NCBI GenBank assembly: GCA_009919265.1 | Contig: RGCF01000015.1 | Location: 1-46,614, forward strand | Length of the DNA: 46,614 bases | DNA from: Bacteroidota bacterium | Lineage (GTDB): Bacteria; Bacteroidota; Ignavibacteria; Kapaibacteriales; UBA961 | Direction of reading: 5' to 3' | In this document: positions 15,806 to 23,985 of the stretch, piece by piece | Numbering within the stretch: the first letter of the stretch is position 1 | How the letters are laid out: each line of letters begins with the position of its first letter | Notes under the pieces: generated by a model | Database searches by the model: none | Seen by the model: the letters and a program-made list of their open reading frames with translations, nothing else | Told to the model about the DNA's origin: nothing | Made by a program: the position numbers and the translations under genes

Positions 15806-16519
15806 ATGAAAAGATTACTTCTTCTTCCGCTTCTCCTTGCAACAACAGGATGCGTTGGTGCACTCCATCCAATGGCAAATCAATCATATCTGTTTAGAGA
15901 AGATGCTGAAGTAAAACGTTTTGCTAATCCAAAACTATTCAAGAATCTTCCAGAATTAGATGGGCAACCAATTCCTATTGCGCTTTACTCGTTTACCGAT
16001 AGAACTGGTCAACGTAAACCATCGTCAACTCTTGCAAGTTTCTCAACTGCTGTAACGCAGGGTGCAGATGCGTATCTAATTAAAACCCTTCAAGATACAG
16101 GCGATGGTAAATGGTTTACTCCAGTCGAACGTGTCGGTATTGATTCCCTGATTAAAGAACGTCAACTTGTTCGTCAAATGCGCGAACAAGTGTCAGGAGA
16201 AAATGCTGAACCTCTGCCTCCATTGAAAGTAGCAGGTATCATTCTTGAGGGTGGTATCATTGACTATAACTCAAACATCAAAACTGGTGGTACTGGTGCT
16301 CGCTTCCTTGGCATCGGACCATACCAGCAATATACTCAAGATCAAGTTACAATAAGCATTCGTCTAGTTTCTGTTCAGACTGGCGAAGTCCTCAATTCAG
16401 TAACAGTAGAAAAGACTGTTCTTTCTACATCTGAGGGGGTTACTGCTTTAAAGCGTTTGAATTTGATGGACAACAAACAAGTAATGAAGCAGGTAGTTAT
16501 GCGATCCGTTCTGCCATAG
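15806..16519 (+). CDS. csgG: CsgG curli secretion channel, frameshifted near its 3' end
   Basis: 237 aa as read. Lipoprotein signal ending TTGC (Cys16). IPIALYSFTDRTGQRKP, ASFSTAVTQGADAYLI, WFTPVERVGIDSLIKERQ, IILEGGIIDYNSNIKTGGTGARFLGIG and VTISIRLVSVQTGEVL match CsgG, which forms a nonameric outer-membrane pore secreting curlin. After KTVLSTSEG the frame departs from the family and stops at 16519. The missing C-terminus is encoded in the -1 frame up to 16599. One extra G in the run at 16435-16439 would restore a 264-aa protein, close to E. coli CsgG. This may be an assembly error, slippage or a real mutation. Confidence 0.9.
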   Translation: MKRLLLLPLLLATTGCVGALHPMANQSYLFREDAEVKRFANPKLFKNLPELDGQPIPIALYSFTDRTGQRKPSSTLASFSTAVTQGADAYLIKTLQDTGDGKWFTPVERVGIDSLIKERQLVRQMREQVSGENAEPLPPLKVAGIILEGGIIDYNSNIKTGGTGARFLGIGPYQQYTQDQVTISIRLVSVQTGEVLNSVTVEKTVLSTSEGVTALKRLNLMDNKQVMKQVVMRSVLP

Positions 16520-16599
16520 AAACGGCCGTTGTTGAGTTGATCAAGGATGGTGAGAAGAAAAATCTATGGAGATTTAAACAAAAGGATACAGAGAAATGA
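16435..16599 (+). other. displaced csgG C-terminus and frameshift site
   Basis: The G5 run at 16435-16439 is the likely frameshift. The -1 frame that follows reads FKAFEFDGQQTSNEAGSY, then AIRSAIETAVVELIKDG and NLWRF, equivalent to the SNEP...SAIETGVIFLINDG...LW end of E. coli CsgG. It ends at TGA 16597-16599, which overlaps the next ATG by 4 nt, as expected in this compact operon. Confidence 0.85.
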
Positions 16600-17357
16600 A
16601 GAGACTAGCACTAGGTCTGCTGTTTGTTTCGACTTCTGCTTTTGCTCAGACAGTTCTGCCAACAGCACCAGTTCCACCTACTATTGTAACAACTTCGCCA
16701 AACGAAACTGATGCGAATGCTGTTGCAACTACAAATAAGGTATATATCGATCAGCAAGGAGGCAATGTAGATGTTAACATTGTTCAAACTGGTACTGCCA
16801 ATATTATTGGTTCTGCTATCGATCCTATCTATCTACGTGGTGACAACCAAAGCGTTATCGCGATTCAAACAGGAAATGGAAACCAACTTTATATGGGTGT
16901 CGTTTCCGACACAGGAGGAACGGGCATCGCGACAGTAACCGTTCGTCAAATCGGCGATCTGAATACAGCAGATATCCGTTGCGGAACACTACAAACAGAT
17001 TCGTCATGTAATCAACTTGATATGAACGCAAAATTCACAGGCAACAATAACTCGTTTATTTTCCATGGTTCGGGTGCTAATATCCGTAACTCGATGGACT
17101 TTAGCGGTAACAACAACACAATCAATATGGATGCACTATCACCAAATGCGTCACAAACTCTTCTGGTGACAGGTAACTATAATGACTTTGATGTTACGCA
17201 AACAGGTACTGGCGGGACATTCGGTCACTCGCTATATGTTAATCTAACAGGATCACTTAACACTGTAACAACTCAACAATATGGTGTTTCTGAAACCGTG
17301 ATTAACATTAACAGCGTTGGATCAAACGGTGTCTTTAATATCAAGACTGGTCACTAA
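16596..17357 (+). CDS. curlin-repeat protein 1 (secreted amyloid-like)
   Basis: 253 aa. Signal peptide MKRLALGLLFVSTSAFA. The mature part consists of imperfect curlin-like units with regularly spaced Asn and Gln in N-x-(I/V)-x-Q-x-G-x-x-N patterns (for example VDVNIVQTGTAN, NQSVIAIQTGNGNQ, FTGNNNSF, FSGNNNTI). Such repeats form the beta-solenoid amyloid of CsgA/CsgB. The start overlaps the restored csgG stop. It is likely the substrate of the CsgG/CsgF pore. It has one internal Cys pair (CGTLQTDSSC). Closest role: CsgA or CsgB-like subunit. Confidence 0.75.
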   Translation: MKRLALGLLFVSTSAFAQTVLPTAPVPPTIVTTSPNETDANAVATTNKVYIDQQGGNVDVNIVQTGTANIIGSAIDPIYLRGDNQSVIAIQTGNGNQLYMGVVSDTGGTGIATVTVRQIGDLNTADIRCGTLQTDSSCNQLDMNAKFTGNNNSFIFHGSGANIRNSMDFSGNNNTINMDALSPNASQTLLVTGNYNDFDVTQTGTGGTFGHSLYVNLTGSLNTVTTQQYGVSETVININSVGSNGVFNIKTGH

Positions 17358-18471
17358 TTTACTTTTGATATTTCTGTTATCGACTCCTGCGATGGCATCA
17401 ATCGGGTCGATAACAGAATTCAAAGGTGGTGGTGCTATTAAGCGTGGCGCCAAGACTGCACCAGCATCTAAGGGTGCTGGCGTGGAGAAGATGGATACAA
17501 TTTCAACAAATAGTCAAGGCAGATTTAGGATATTATTCAATGATTCGACTACAGTCAATATTACAGAAAACTCTCGACTTCTTGTCGATGACTTTGTCTA
17601 TGATGGCGGAGGGAAGGCGAAAGGCAAACTCGGGTTACGAGTCGCACTCGGCACTGTCAGATACGCATCGGGTTCAATCGCGCACGGAAACCCAAAAGGT
17701 GTAAACATTCGCACACCAACTGCCACTATCGCAGTTCGTGGAACAGACTTCGTTATGTCGGTTGATGAGGCAGGTCGTTCAACTGTAGTTCTCGTCCCAG
17801 AATGTTATAACGAATTAGATATTACGAAACAAACTGCAGAATGTCCAAATGGAATTATTGACGTTATTACTGCAGCAGGTGTAGTAACACTCAGTCAACC
17901 ATTCCAAGCAACAGTTGTAGAAAACTCCTATGCCCCTCCATCTCCTGCAGTAACTATTAATCCTTTACTTAAAACTCTAGACAACAATGTTCAAATTGTT
18001 CCTCTAGAAACCGATGATGGGCAAAGTCTTCTTACTCTTGCCAGAGAAACTCTTAAAAAGTTTACAAACCCTGCAAAAGCAGCAGCAGACGACAATAAAG
18101 ATCCTTCTGCTGGAACCAGCGATAATGTCGAGCAGGTTACAGTTGCCATGTTACGCCCAGCAACACCACAAGAACTGTTAGATGTTTATGCTGAATATAA
18201 TGAAGGTACTAAACCAGCAGAAACAGTTTATACCAATGTTTCGCCGACTTTCAAAAAGAACGTTCAGGTCGGATGGGTCTATACTCGTTTATCGGATGAT
18301 AAACAACAGGCAGTTACTATCTGGTTGGAAAAATCTTCAGAGGCACAAGTAGTATCAGTGCAAAATGGTCTGGTTGATGTCTATAACTTTATGGATGATA
18401 AATGGACAACATCTGGAACAGGTAGACCTCAAGGTAATATTACAGTTATGCAGCAAACAGGTCAAAAATGA
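17329..18471 (+). CDS. FecR-domain protein, exported
   Basis: About 380 aa. Signal peptide LVTNLLLIFLLSTPAMA, then a FecR domain (residues about 30-150) with STNSQGRFRILFNDSTTVNI, LLVDDFVY and IRTPTATIAVRGTDFVM. The C-terminal half is less conserved. FecR-domain proteins in many proteobacteria sit beside CHASE2-adenylate cyclases and probably sense periplasmic signals. The start is uncertain (GTG 17329, TTG 17317), overlapping the previous gene. The stop overlaps the next ATG by 4 nt. Confidence 0.75.
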   Translation: MSLISRLVTNLLLIFLLSTPAMASIGSITEFKGGGAIKRGAKTAPASKGAGVEKMDTISTNSQGRFRILFNDSTTVNITENSRLLVDDFVYDGGGKAKGKLGLRVALGTVRYASGSIAHGNPKGVNIRTPTATIAVRGTDFVMSVDEAGRSTVVLVPECYNELDITKQTAECPNGIIDVITAAGVVTLSQPFQATVVENSYAPPSPAVTINPLLKTLDNNVQIVPLETDDGQSLLTLARETLKKFTNPAKAAADDNKDPSAGTSDNVEQVTVAMLRPATPQELLDVYAEYNEGTKPAETVYTNVSPTFKKNVQVGWVYTRLSDDKQQAVTIWLEKSSEAQVVSVQNGLVDVYNFMDDKWTTSGTGRPQGNITVMQQTGQK

Positions 18472-19922
18472 AAAAACTAATCGCCTCGTTTCTACTATTC
18501 TTTTCGATCCCAGCGTTTGCGCAAGTAACAAACTACGGTTTCGAGAATGGAGACTATTCTGGATGGACGGTAAGTAACGGAAACACAACTCTCAAAACAT
18601 CTTGGGGTGCTGATGGACAAGGTGTTCAAGTAACAACTGGTACTACAAATTTCTGTCCAGGTGGTGGTAAGTGTTGGACGGTTACACCATACGGATCATA
18701 CATGGTTTCGTTGCAAGCAGGTGGTGGGTCTCCGCAATTCAATACTGCTATGACTAATCTTGGACTTCAAAGTTCTACGATTACATCAATTAGAAATACC
18801 ATCTATTCTAATGGTAACATGTATCCGACTAATGCTACATCTATTAGTAGAACAGTGTTCTTACAGGCAGGCGTAACATACACATATGCTTGGCAGTATC
18901 TTTCAACTGACTATGTTCCATATAATGATGGATCGTTGATTACTGTAACTGGTGGTCCAGGAACTGCAACTATCAATGGACAGACGCAAGACTATGCGCT
19001 TCTGGGATTCACCAATCCTGGAACTGGTAACTACTCAACCAACTCGTATGGTGCCACTGGTTGGCAAGTTGCAGTATTTACTGTTCCCACTGATGGTAAC
19101 TATCTTCTAGGATTTGCTTCGTTCAATCTCGGTGATACTGCATTGTCGCCAATTCTATTCATCGACCAGATGCAGGGAACAACCTTGTTGAATGGAACAG
19201 CGTTTACACCTGTCGCACCTAATGCTGGTTCTTCTGCACCACCAGCACCTGCTCCTACACCGCCAGAACCAACTTATCCTGCTGCGGCGATTAGTGCCAA
19301 CCAGTCTCTGAAAATTAATCAGACAAATGCTGTTACTAAAAATTCAATCTACATTAATGCTAATGGATCCAATAATTCTGTTTACATTGAGCAGTTTTCT
19401 AACCAAAATCAAATCCGTGGCGTAAACGGTGCACAAGCAATGACCATCAATGGTAGTGGTAATAACATCACTATCAATCAAGGAACAACTTCTACTGCGA
19501 TTGGTAAGAACTTAGCAGAAGTTTCAGTATCAGGCAATAATAATATCGTATCATTGACACAGCAGCACGCAAGCAAGTATGCTGAGATTATCACAAATGG
19601 TCTTGGTAATCAAATTAATGCGCAACAAAAAGATGCTACAGGAAAATCGTTGTTTATCAATGCGTTAGGAAACTCTAATAATATCAGCACCTTACAAGAA
19701 GGCCTTGGTAATCACTTTTTAGAAATAACTGCACCATACGGTGGAGTGACTGCTACAGTAACACAACTAGGTTCTTCTGCAAAGCAATTCCAACTTATAC
19801 TAAATAATCCAGGAATTGGAGTAACAGTGTCACAGAATAACTTGACTGCTGCCGATTCCGCGAAAATGGAAATAACATGCACGACTGGACCATGTAATGG
19901 ATACGCTTATACAAAGAACTAA
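18468..19922 (+). CDS. curlin-repeat protein 2 with N-terminal jelly-roll-like domain
   Basis: 484 aa. Signal peptide MKKLIASFLLFFSIPAFA. Residues about 20-250 begin NYGFENGDYSGWTVSNGN, typical of carbohydrate-binding beta-sandwich domains, with one Cys pair (CPGGGKC). A Pro/Ala linker (about 258-272) leads to curlin-like repeats to the end (NSIYINANGSNNSVYI, GNNITINQG, GNNNIVSLTQ, GNQINAQQ and others). So it joins a possible glycan-binding domain to an amyloid repeat region. Likely secreted via CsgG. Overlaps the cyclase gene by 26 nt. Confidence 0.7.
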   Translation: MKKLIASFLLFFSIPAFAQVTNYGFENGDYSGWTVSNGNTTLKTSWGADGQGVQVTTGTTNFCPGGGKCWTVTPYGSYMVSLQAGGGSPQFNTAMTNLGLQSSTITSIRNTIYSNGNMYPTNATSISRTVFLQAGVTYTYAWQYLSTDYVPYNDGSLITVTGGPGTATINGQTQDYALLGFTNPGTGNYSTNSYGATGWQVAVFTVPTDGNYLLGFASFNLGDTALSPILFIDQMQGTTLLNGTAFTPVAPNAGSSAPPAPAPTPPEPTYPAAAISANQSLKINQTNAVTKNSIYINANGSNNSVYIEQFSNQNQIRGVNGAQAMTINGSGNNITINQGTTSTAIGKNLAEVSVSGNNNIVSLTQQHASKYAEIITNGLGNQINAQQKDATGKSLFINALGNSNNISTLQEGLGNHFLEITAPYGGVTATVTQLGSSAKQFQLILNNPGIGVTVSQNNLTAADSAKMEITCTTGPCNGYAYTKN

Positions 19923-21945
19923 GAAAGTTTTACTCTCGCCTTGGTTGGCGCTATTTACTTTTGGTATTTTGCTTGTAGTAAAACTATCTGATCCATATAT
20001 GGTCGAATCGACAAGGCTCAAGTTCTATGATTACTTGATGCTCGGTGAACAAAAACAATCTGAACAAATTGTAGTTGCTAACATCGGGGAGAAAGCAATT
20101 GAAAAATATGGACAGTGGCCTTTCCCTCGCGAAGTCCACGCTAAAATTATTGGCGACCTTTATGGCAGAGGGGCTAGTCTTGTTGGTAGCACTATACTTA
20201 TGCCTGAGTCTGATCGGATGGGGACTGACGGAGTTCTTGCGACTGCTCTAACGCAGTATCCAGTAGTCCTGAGTCAGACAACAACTGATTCATGTAAGGG
20301 AGTCCAGAATATTGCTCGGACTGGCGTTGCTGTCGTCGGCGACGGACAACCGACTGAATTTCTTCCTCAATACCCATGCGTTCTAAGTAATATTCCAACT
20401 CTGCAAGAAGCAGCTGTCGGTGTAGGAATAACGTCGACACTGCCCGAGACTGATGGGGTTGTAAGGCGAGTTCCTCTTCTATCTCAATCAAAAGGCGAAT
20501 ATTATCCTGCATTTGGGATAGAGATGCTGCGTGTAGCTGCAGGAGACTCTTCGTATCAAGCGAAGATAAATCAGACGGGTGTTGAAGCATTACGAGTTCC
20601 TCAATTTGACACAATTAAAACCGATGAATACGGTCGAGTTTTCATTAATCCAAATTATAAATTCAAGTCATACGAAATCGGCGAGCAGCTTCCTGATCTT
20701 TCTGGGAAGATAGTAATACTTGGCGTAACTGCTGCTGGGGTAGCGAATCCTGTAGCGACTCCATCAGGTGCGCAACATCCCCACGTCCTTCAGGCGAGTA
20801 TACTTGAAACTCTGATAAATGGTGACTCAGTTTCGATTCCGAACTGGTCTCCACTTGCTGATCTTGGCGCATTTTTGGTTCTTGCTCTTGCACTGATTAT
20901 TCTCTCTAGATTTCGCTTCTCTATAATTTATATTGGAATTTTACTCGGCGGATATTTTTATTTACCAGTATATCTATTCGCACACAAAGGTATCTTGCTT
21001 GACGTAACATTCAATATCTTTGCTATCGCGTTGATTTATATCCATATCTACACCGCGAAGTATATTTCTGAATACTTGCAGAAACAGCAAATCAAGAAAC
21101 AATTCGGAACATATCTGTCGCCAGCAATGGTCGAGAAACTACAGAAGAATCCAGAATTGCTTGCGCTTGGCGGTGAGTCTCGCGAACTGTCAATTATGTT
21201 TACGGATGTTCGTGGATTTACAACAATCTCTGAACACTATGGTAAAGACGTTCAGGGTCTCACCAAGATCATGAACCGTTATATGACTGCAATGACTGGT
21301 AAGATCATTGAGAATGAAGGTACGTTAGATAAGTATATTGGTGATGCTCAGATGGCATTCTGGAATGCACCGCTAGACGATCCGCATCATGCCAGACACG
21401 CAGTTGAAACAGCATTTGAAATGCTGAAAGACTTGGAGAAATTTAATGCAGAAATTGAAAAAGAAGGTGTTCCTGCCTTTGGTATGGGTCTTGGCATTAA
21501 TACTGACACCGTTGTGGTTGGTAATATGGGTAGCACTCAGCGTTTTGACTATACCTGTCTTGGCGATGGCGTCAATCTGGCGTCGAGACTTGAAGGACAA
21601 TCAAAACCTTATGGCGTCAAAATCGTCATTGGACCCAAGACTGCTGACCAGGTTTCCAATTCATACCAAGTGGTAGAACTTGACCTGATCGCAGTTAAAG
21701 GTAAAACTGAACCTGCTAAGATCTATACCGTTCTAGAACAGTTTGATATTCCTGGCGAACTACAACACGAGAAGTTCCTGACTCTGTATCGTCAGGGTAA
21801 TTGGGAAGTTGCCAAAAAATATGCCAGCGACTTAAAGCAGTGCTGGCATGGAGAGTTAAACAATTACTACGATATGATGATCGAGCGCATGGAAGGCGAA
21901 CCTCCTGCTAACTTTGATGGGGTTTATAGAGCAACGTCGAAGTAA
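19897..21945 (+). CDS. CHASE2-domain class III adenylate cyclase
   Basis: 682 aa. One N-terminal membrane helix (about 13-28), an extracytoplasmic CHASE2 sensor (about 30-325) with FPREVHAKIIGDL and GVGITSTLPETDGVVRRVPL, three membrane helices (about 325-395), then the cyclase domain (about 430-610). All catalytic parts are visible: metal Asp437 (MFTDVRGF) and Asp483 (KYIGDAQ), adenine-selecting Lys479, and transition-state Asn560 and Arg564 (VNLASR). It should make cAMP inside the host in response to a periplasmic cue. It closes the curli-like operon. Bacterial operons pair such cyclases with FecR proteins, which suggests capture as a unit. Confidence 0.9.
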   Translation: MDTLIQRTKKVLLSPWLALFTFGILLVVKLSDPYMVESTRLKFYDYLMLGEQKQSEQIVVANIGEKAIEKYGQWPFPREVHAKIIGDLYGRGASLVGSTILMPESDRMGTDGVLATALTQYPVVLSQTTTDSCKGVQNIARTGVAVVGDGQPTEFLPQYPCVLSNIPTLQEAAVGVGITSTLPETDGVVRRVPLLSQSKGEYYPAFGIEMLRVAAGDSSYQAKINQTGVEALRVPQFDTIKTDEYGRVFINPNYKFKSYEIGEQLPDLSGKIVILGVTAAGVANPVATPSGAQHPHVLQASILETLINGDSVSIPNWSPLADLGAFLVLALALIILSRFRFSIIYIGILLGGYFYLPVYLFAHKGILLDVTFNIFAIALIYIHIYTAKYISEYLQKQQIKKQFGTYLSPAMVEKLQKNPELLALGGESRELSIMFTDVRGFTTISEHYGKDVQGLTKIMNRYMTAMTGKIIENEGTLDKYIGDAQMAFWNAPLDDPHHARHAVETAFEMLKDLEKFNAEIEKEGVPAFGMGLGINTDTVVVGNMGSTQRFDYTCLGDGVNLASRLEGQSKPYGVKIVIGPKTADQVSNSYQVVELDLIAVKGKTEPAKIYTVLEQFDIPGELQHEKFLTLYRQGNWEVAKKYASDLKQCWHGELNNYYDMMIERMEGEPPANFDGVYRATSK

Positions 21946-22078
21946 GCAGAACCGTGTTCGGATTCTTGAAGTCAAAATAGACAGTATCTGACTTCGGTTC
22001 TTCCTTCAGCGAATAAAGTTCGCTCTCGACTCGATCAAAATGCGTGTCGTATTCCTGCTGGTGAATTGATGTGCTCAT
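21908..22078 (-). CDS. small hypothetical protein (56 aa)
   Basis: Start at 22078, where ATG overlaps the stop of the gene at 22075-22329 (ATGA). The product (begins MSTSIHQQEYDTHFDRVESE) is soluble. Its 3' end overlaps the convergent cyclase gene by 38 nt, with no terminator between them. Last gene of a four-gene minus-strand cluster. Function unknown. Confidence 0.6.
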   Translation of the reverse strand: MSTSIHQQEYDTHFDRVESELYSLKEEPKSDTVYFDFKNPNTVLLTSTLLYKPHQS

Positions 22079-22329
22079 TGGGCATTTTCCTTTTCTTGCC
22101 ATTCTTTAAGTTGTTCCATACTACGGATAGTCGTAGCAGTTGATGGTTTATATTCATCAAATGAAAGACTACTAAACAGTCGGCGAAACTTAGCAAGCAA
22201 AATTTCATCGCTCACTCGAATCTGACTCATCTTGATCCAACCCTCTAGGATATCTAGTGCTTCTTCGAGGATTTCGTGATCGTCAAATTCATCAAGACCG
22301 ACTTCAACTTCTGTGGTAACGTATGCCAT
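22075..22329 (-). CDS. small acidic hypothetical protein (84 aa)
   Basis: ATG at 22329 shares a base with the upstream stop (TAATG). The product is acidic, with a helix LDEFDDHEILEEALDILEGWI and a helical remainder. No recognisable motif. Tightly coupled to both neighbours. Confidence 0.65.
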   Translation of the reverse strand: MAYVTTEVEVGLDEFDDHEILEEALDILEGWIKMSQIRVSDEILLAKFRRLFSSLSFDEYKPSTATTIRSMEQLKEWQEKENAQ

Positions 22330-22523
22330 TATGCTGCAATCCTTTGCTTATATTCAAGACGACCTTCAAGATATTCCTCGAAGGATTTATAAGTGGGAAC
22401 ACCGTTCGCTGATAGTTCGAAATTCAACTCAAGAAAATCCTGGTGTTCATACTGCCAACCATTCCATGCAACGCCGAGAAGTTCTAGCAGTTCTTCTTCG
22501 CGCTTGGTAATATCAATAACCAT
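22329..22523 (-). CDS. small hypothetical protein (64 aa)
   Basis: Start placed at 22523, preceded by TGGAGAT; an alternative ATG is at 22535. The longer open frame upstream runs through the promoter at 22548-22576 and is not coding. The product begins MVIDITKREEELLELLGVAW and is acidic and helical, ending in a basic tail. Function unknown. Confidence 0.6.
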   Translation of the reverse strand: MVIDITKREEELLELLGVAWNGWQYEHQDFLELNFELSANGVPTYKSFEEYLEGRLEYKQRIAA

Positions 22524-22547
22524 CTCAATCTCCATAACAATATAATC

Positions 22548-22576
22548 ACTATACCCTATTTCTGAGAAAAAGTAAA
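22548..22576 (-). promoter_or_regulatory. sigma70-like promoter, minus strand
   Basis: Reading the minus strand: TTTACT (22576-22571), 17-nt spacer, TATAGT (22553-22548), with the GGGGC prefix seen at the other promoters. Drives the three genes 22523 to 21908. Confidence 0.7.
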
Positions 22577-22585
22577 GCCCCTTTT

Positions 22586-22882
22586 TTATTTCCTTATGAT
22601 ATATTTTAAAAGTGGTTCGTCGCGCTTGACTCGTCCTTTTCTGATTTCGTACTCTAAACGGTTTTCTACCGTTTCGGTTCCGTCTAGGTGTTCTATCGTG
22701 ATGGTCGTGTCGTGTGCTCGCTGAAGCCAATAAACCTCGTCTTCTTTCTTTTGATGATTAAATTGAAGTCGTTGAAAATTTCCTCGCTTGCTGATTTCCG
22801 CTTTGATGCGGTTGTACTCGTCGTGAAGTTCGAAAATTTCGGCGGTTTCTAGTTCTTGAAATAAATGATAAAGATCGGTCAT
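22586..22882 (-). CDS. hypothetical coiled protein (98 aa)
   Basis: ATG at 22882 preceded by TAGGAGAA. The first half (LYHLFQELETAEIFELHDEYNRI and on) is helical and charged, probably a coiled coil; the end is basic. It has its own promoter on the divergent control region. Unknown function. Confidence 0.65.
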   Translation of the reverse strand: MTDLYHLFQELETAEIFELHDEYNRIKAEISKRGNFQRLQFNHQKKEDEVYWLQRAHDTTITIEHLDGTETVENRLEYEIRKGRVKRDEPLLKYIIRK

Positions 22883-22901
22883 AACATTCTCCTATTATTC
22901 C

Positions 22902-22930
22902 ATTATGCCTGATTTTATCGAAAATGTCAA
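22902..22930 (-). promoter_or_regulatory. sigma70-like promoter, minus strand (divergent pair)
   Basis: Minus strand TTGACA (22930-22925), 17-nt spacer, CATAAT (22907-22902). Its -35 faces that of the plus-strand promoter at 22947 across 16 nt. A 23-bp stretch here (22920-22942) is identical, inverted, to bases 1-23 of the window. Confidence 0.85.
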
Positions 22931-22946
22931 GCCCCTAAATTATGGC

Positions 22947-22975
22947 TTGACATTTTTTGCTCGATAGGGTATAAG
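22947..22975 (+). promoter_or_regulatory. sigma70-like promoter P10 for the radical SAM operon
   Basis: TTGACA 22947-22952, 17-nt spacer, TATAAG 22970-22975. It is the only promoter I see before the nine-gene operon 23001-32918, whose genes all overlap. Confidence 0.85.
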
Positions 22976-23000
22976 GGTATGTTGATCAAGGAGAAATAAT

Positions 23001-23411
23001 ATGTCGATGCACCTTATGTCCCATGCCTTTACTACCACCAATACTCGCAAGCGCAAGACTCCGAACAAGGGTGTAACTGCCAAGTATGCACAAGATTGGG
23101 TTGATTACAACAAGCAGATGAAGCGTATTGGCGCAAAGACTAAGACTTTCGACGAGTATGTTGCATATCGCCAAGGCAAGGCGCACAGTAAACTAAAAGG
23201 TGGGGTAAAAAATCCCATGTATGCTACGACTCTCCGACGTGAGACACCTAAGTATGAGAGTGGTGATGGTGTTGGTGTTACGTTTGCGAAGAAAGAAAAC
23301 GTTTACACTGGTACTCTTATCAAGGGTATCGCAACTATGCATAAGTCGAATGCTGTCCCCATCATCAGCGAAGAACAAGCACATGAAGTAGCGAGGATGC
23401 GTCGTGGTTAA
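23001..23411 (+). CDS. basic hypothetical protein (136 aa)
   Basis: Strong AAGGAG ribosome binding site 8 nt before ATG. Basic and low in hydrophobic residues, with TRKRKTPNKGV near residues 15-25 and an N-terminal helix (AQDWVDYNKQMKRIGAK). The C-terminal half (about 95-136) looks like a compact beta domain followed by a helix. It is the first gene of the radical SAM operon, overlapping the next by 8 nt, so it may take part in the same process or in regulation. No family recognised. Confidence 0.65.
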   Translation: MSMHLMSHAFTTTNTRKRKTPNKGVTAKYAQDWVDYNKQMKRIGAKTKTFDEYVAYRQGKAHSKLKGGVKNPMYATTLRRETPKYESGDGVGVTFAKKENVYTGTLIKGIATMHKSNAVPIISEEQAHEVARMRRG

Positions 23412-23985
23412 TTTTAATGTTGTTTTAAAGTGGATGGAATACATCCGAAACAATCCAGAGAATGCTTATCGTTTCTCCGAGAACTTCTGGGATAGTCAGA
23501 TCCAGAGTAAGAAGTGGTTGCTAGATCATATTACTTACAAGGATCAAACAATCTGTATCTTTGGTGGATGGTATGGTATTCTTGCACAGTTTATTGCAAA
23601 CAAGAATCCGTATGCGTACATCATGAATACGGATATTGACGAATCATGCGAGAAGATATTCTATCAGATCGATCCTGGTGGGAATCAAATCTTTCATAAA
23701 ACATGGAATATGGAACACGGTATCCCGAATTCGCTATGCCCAGATCTAGTTATTAATACCAGCACTGAGCATGTAACACAAGAAGTATATGATGCATGGT
23801 GGAACTCTATTCCAACGGGAACTAAATATATCGTCCAGGGAAACAATTTGGTGAACCCTGAACATGTAAGACTCGCGGATAATCTAGAACATTTTCTGGA
23901 ACTCAATCATATTGAGTCGCCTGATTATGCTGGTATTTTGAAGTGCGGTCATTTTTATAGGTTTATGGCAGTCGGTATTAAATGA
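23404..23985 (+). CDS. class I SAM methyltransferase-like protein (193 aa)
   Basis: GTG start overlapping the previous stop (an ATG at 23434 is the alternative). The Rossmann motif I reads CIFGGWYGILAQF, followed by YIMNTDIDE as a motif II with Asp, and PDLVINTSTEH where catalytic-loop residues usually lie. The order fits a small SAM-dependent methyltransferase. Its TGA overlaps the first radical SAM gene by 4 nt. Pairing of a methyltransferase with radical SAM enzymes occurs in RiPP and cofactor pathways, but the substrate is unknown. Confidence 0.6.
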   Translation: MVNFNVVLKWMEYIRNNPENAYRFSENFWDSQIQSKKWLLDHITYKDQTICIFGGWYGILAQFIANKNPYAYIMNTDIDESCEKIFYQIDPGGNQIFHKTWNMEHGIPNSLCPDLVINTSTEHVTQEVYDAWWNSIPTGTKYIVQGNNLVNPEHVRLADNLEHFLELNHIESPDYAGILKCGHFYRFMAVGIK

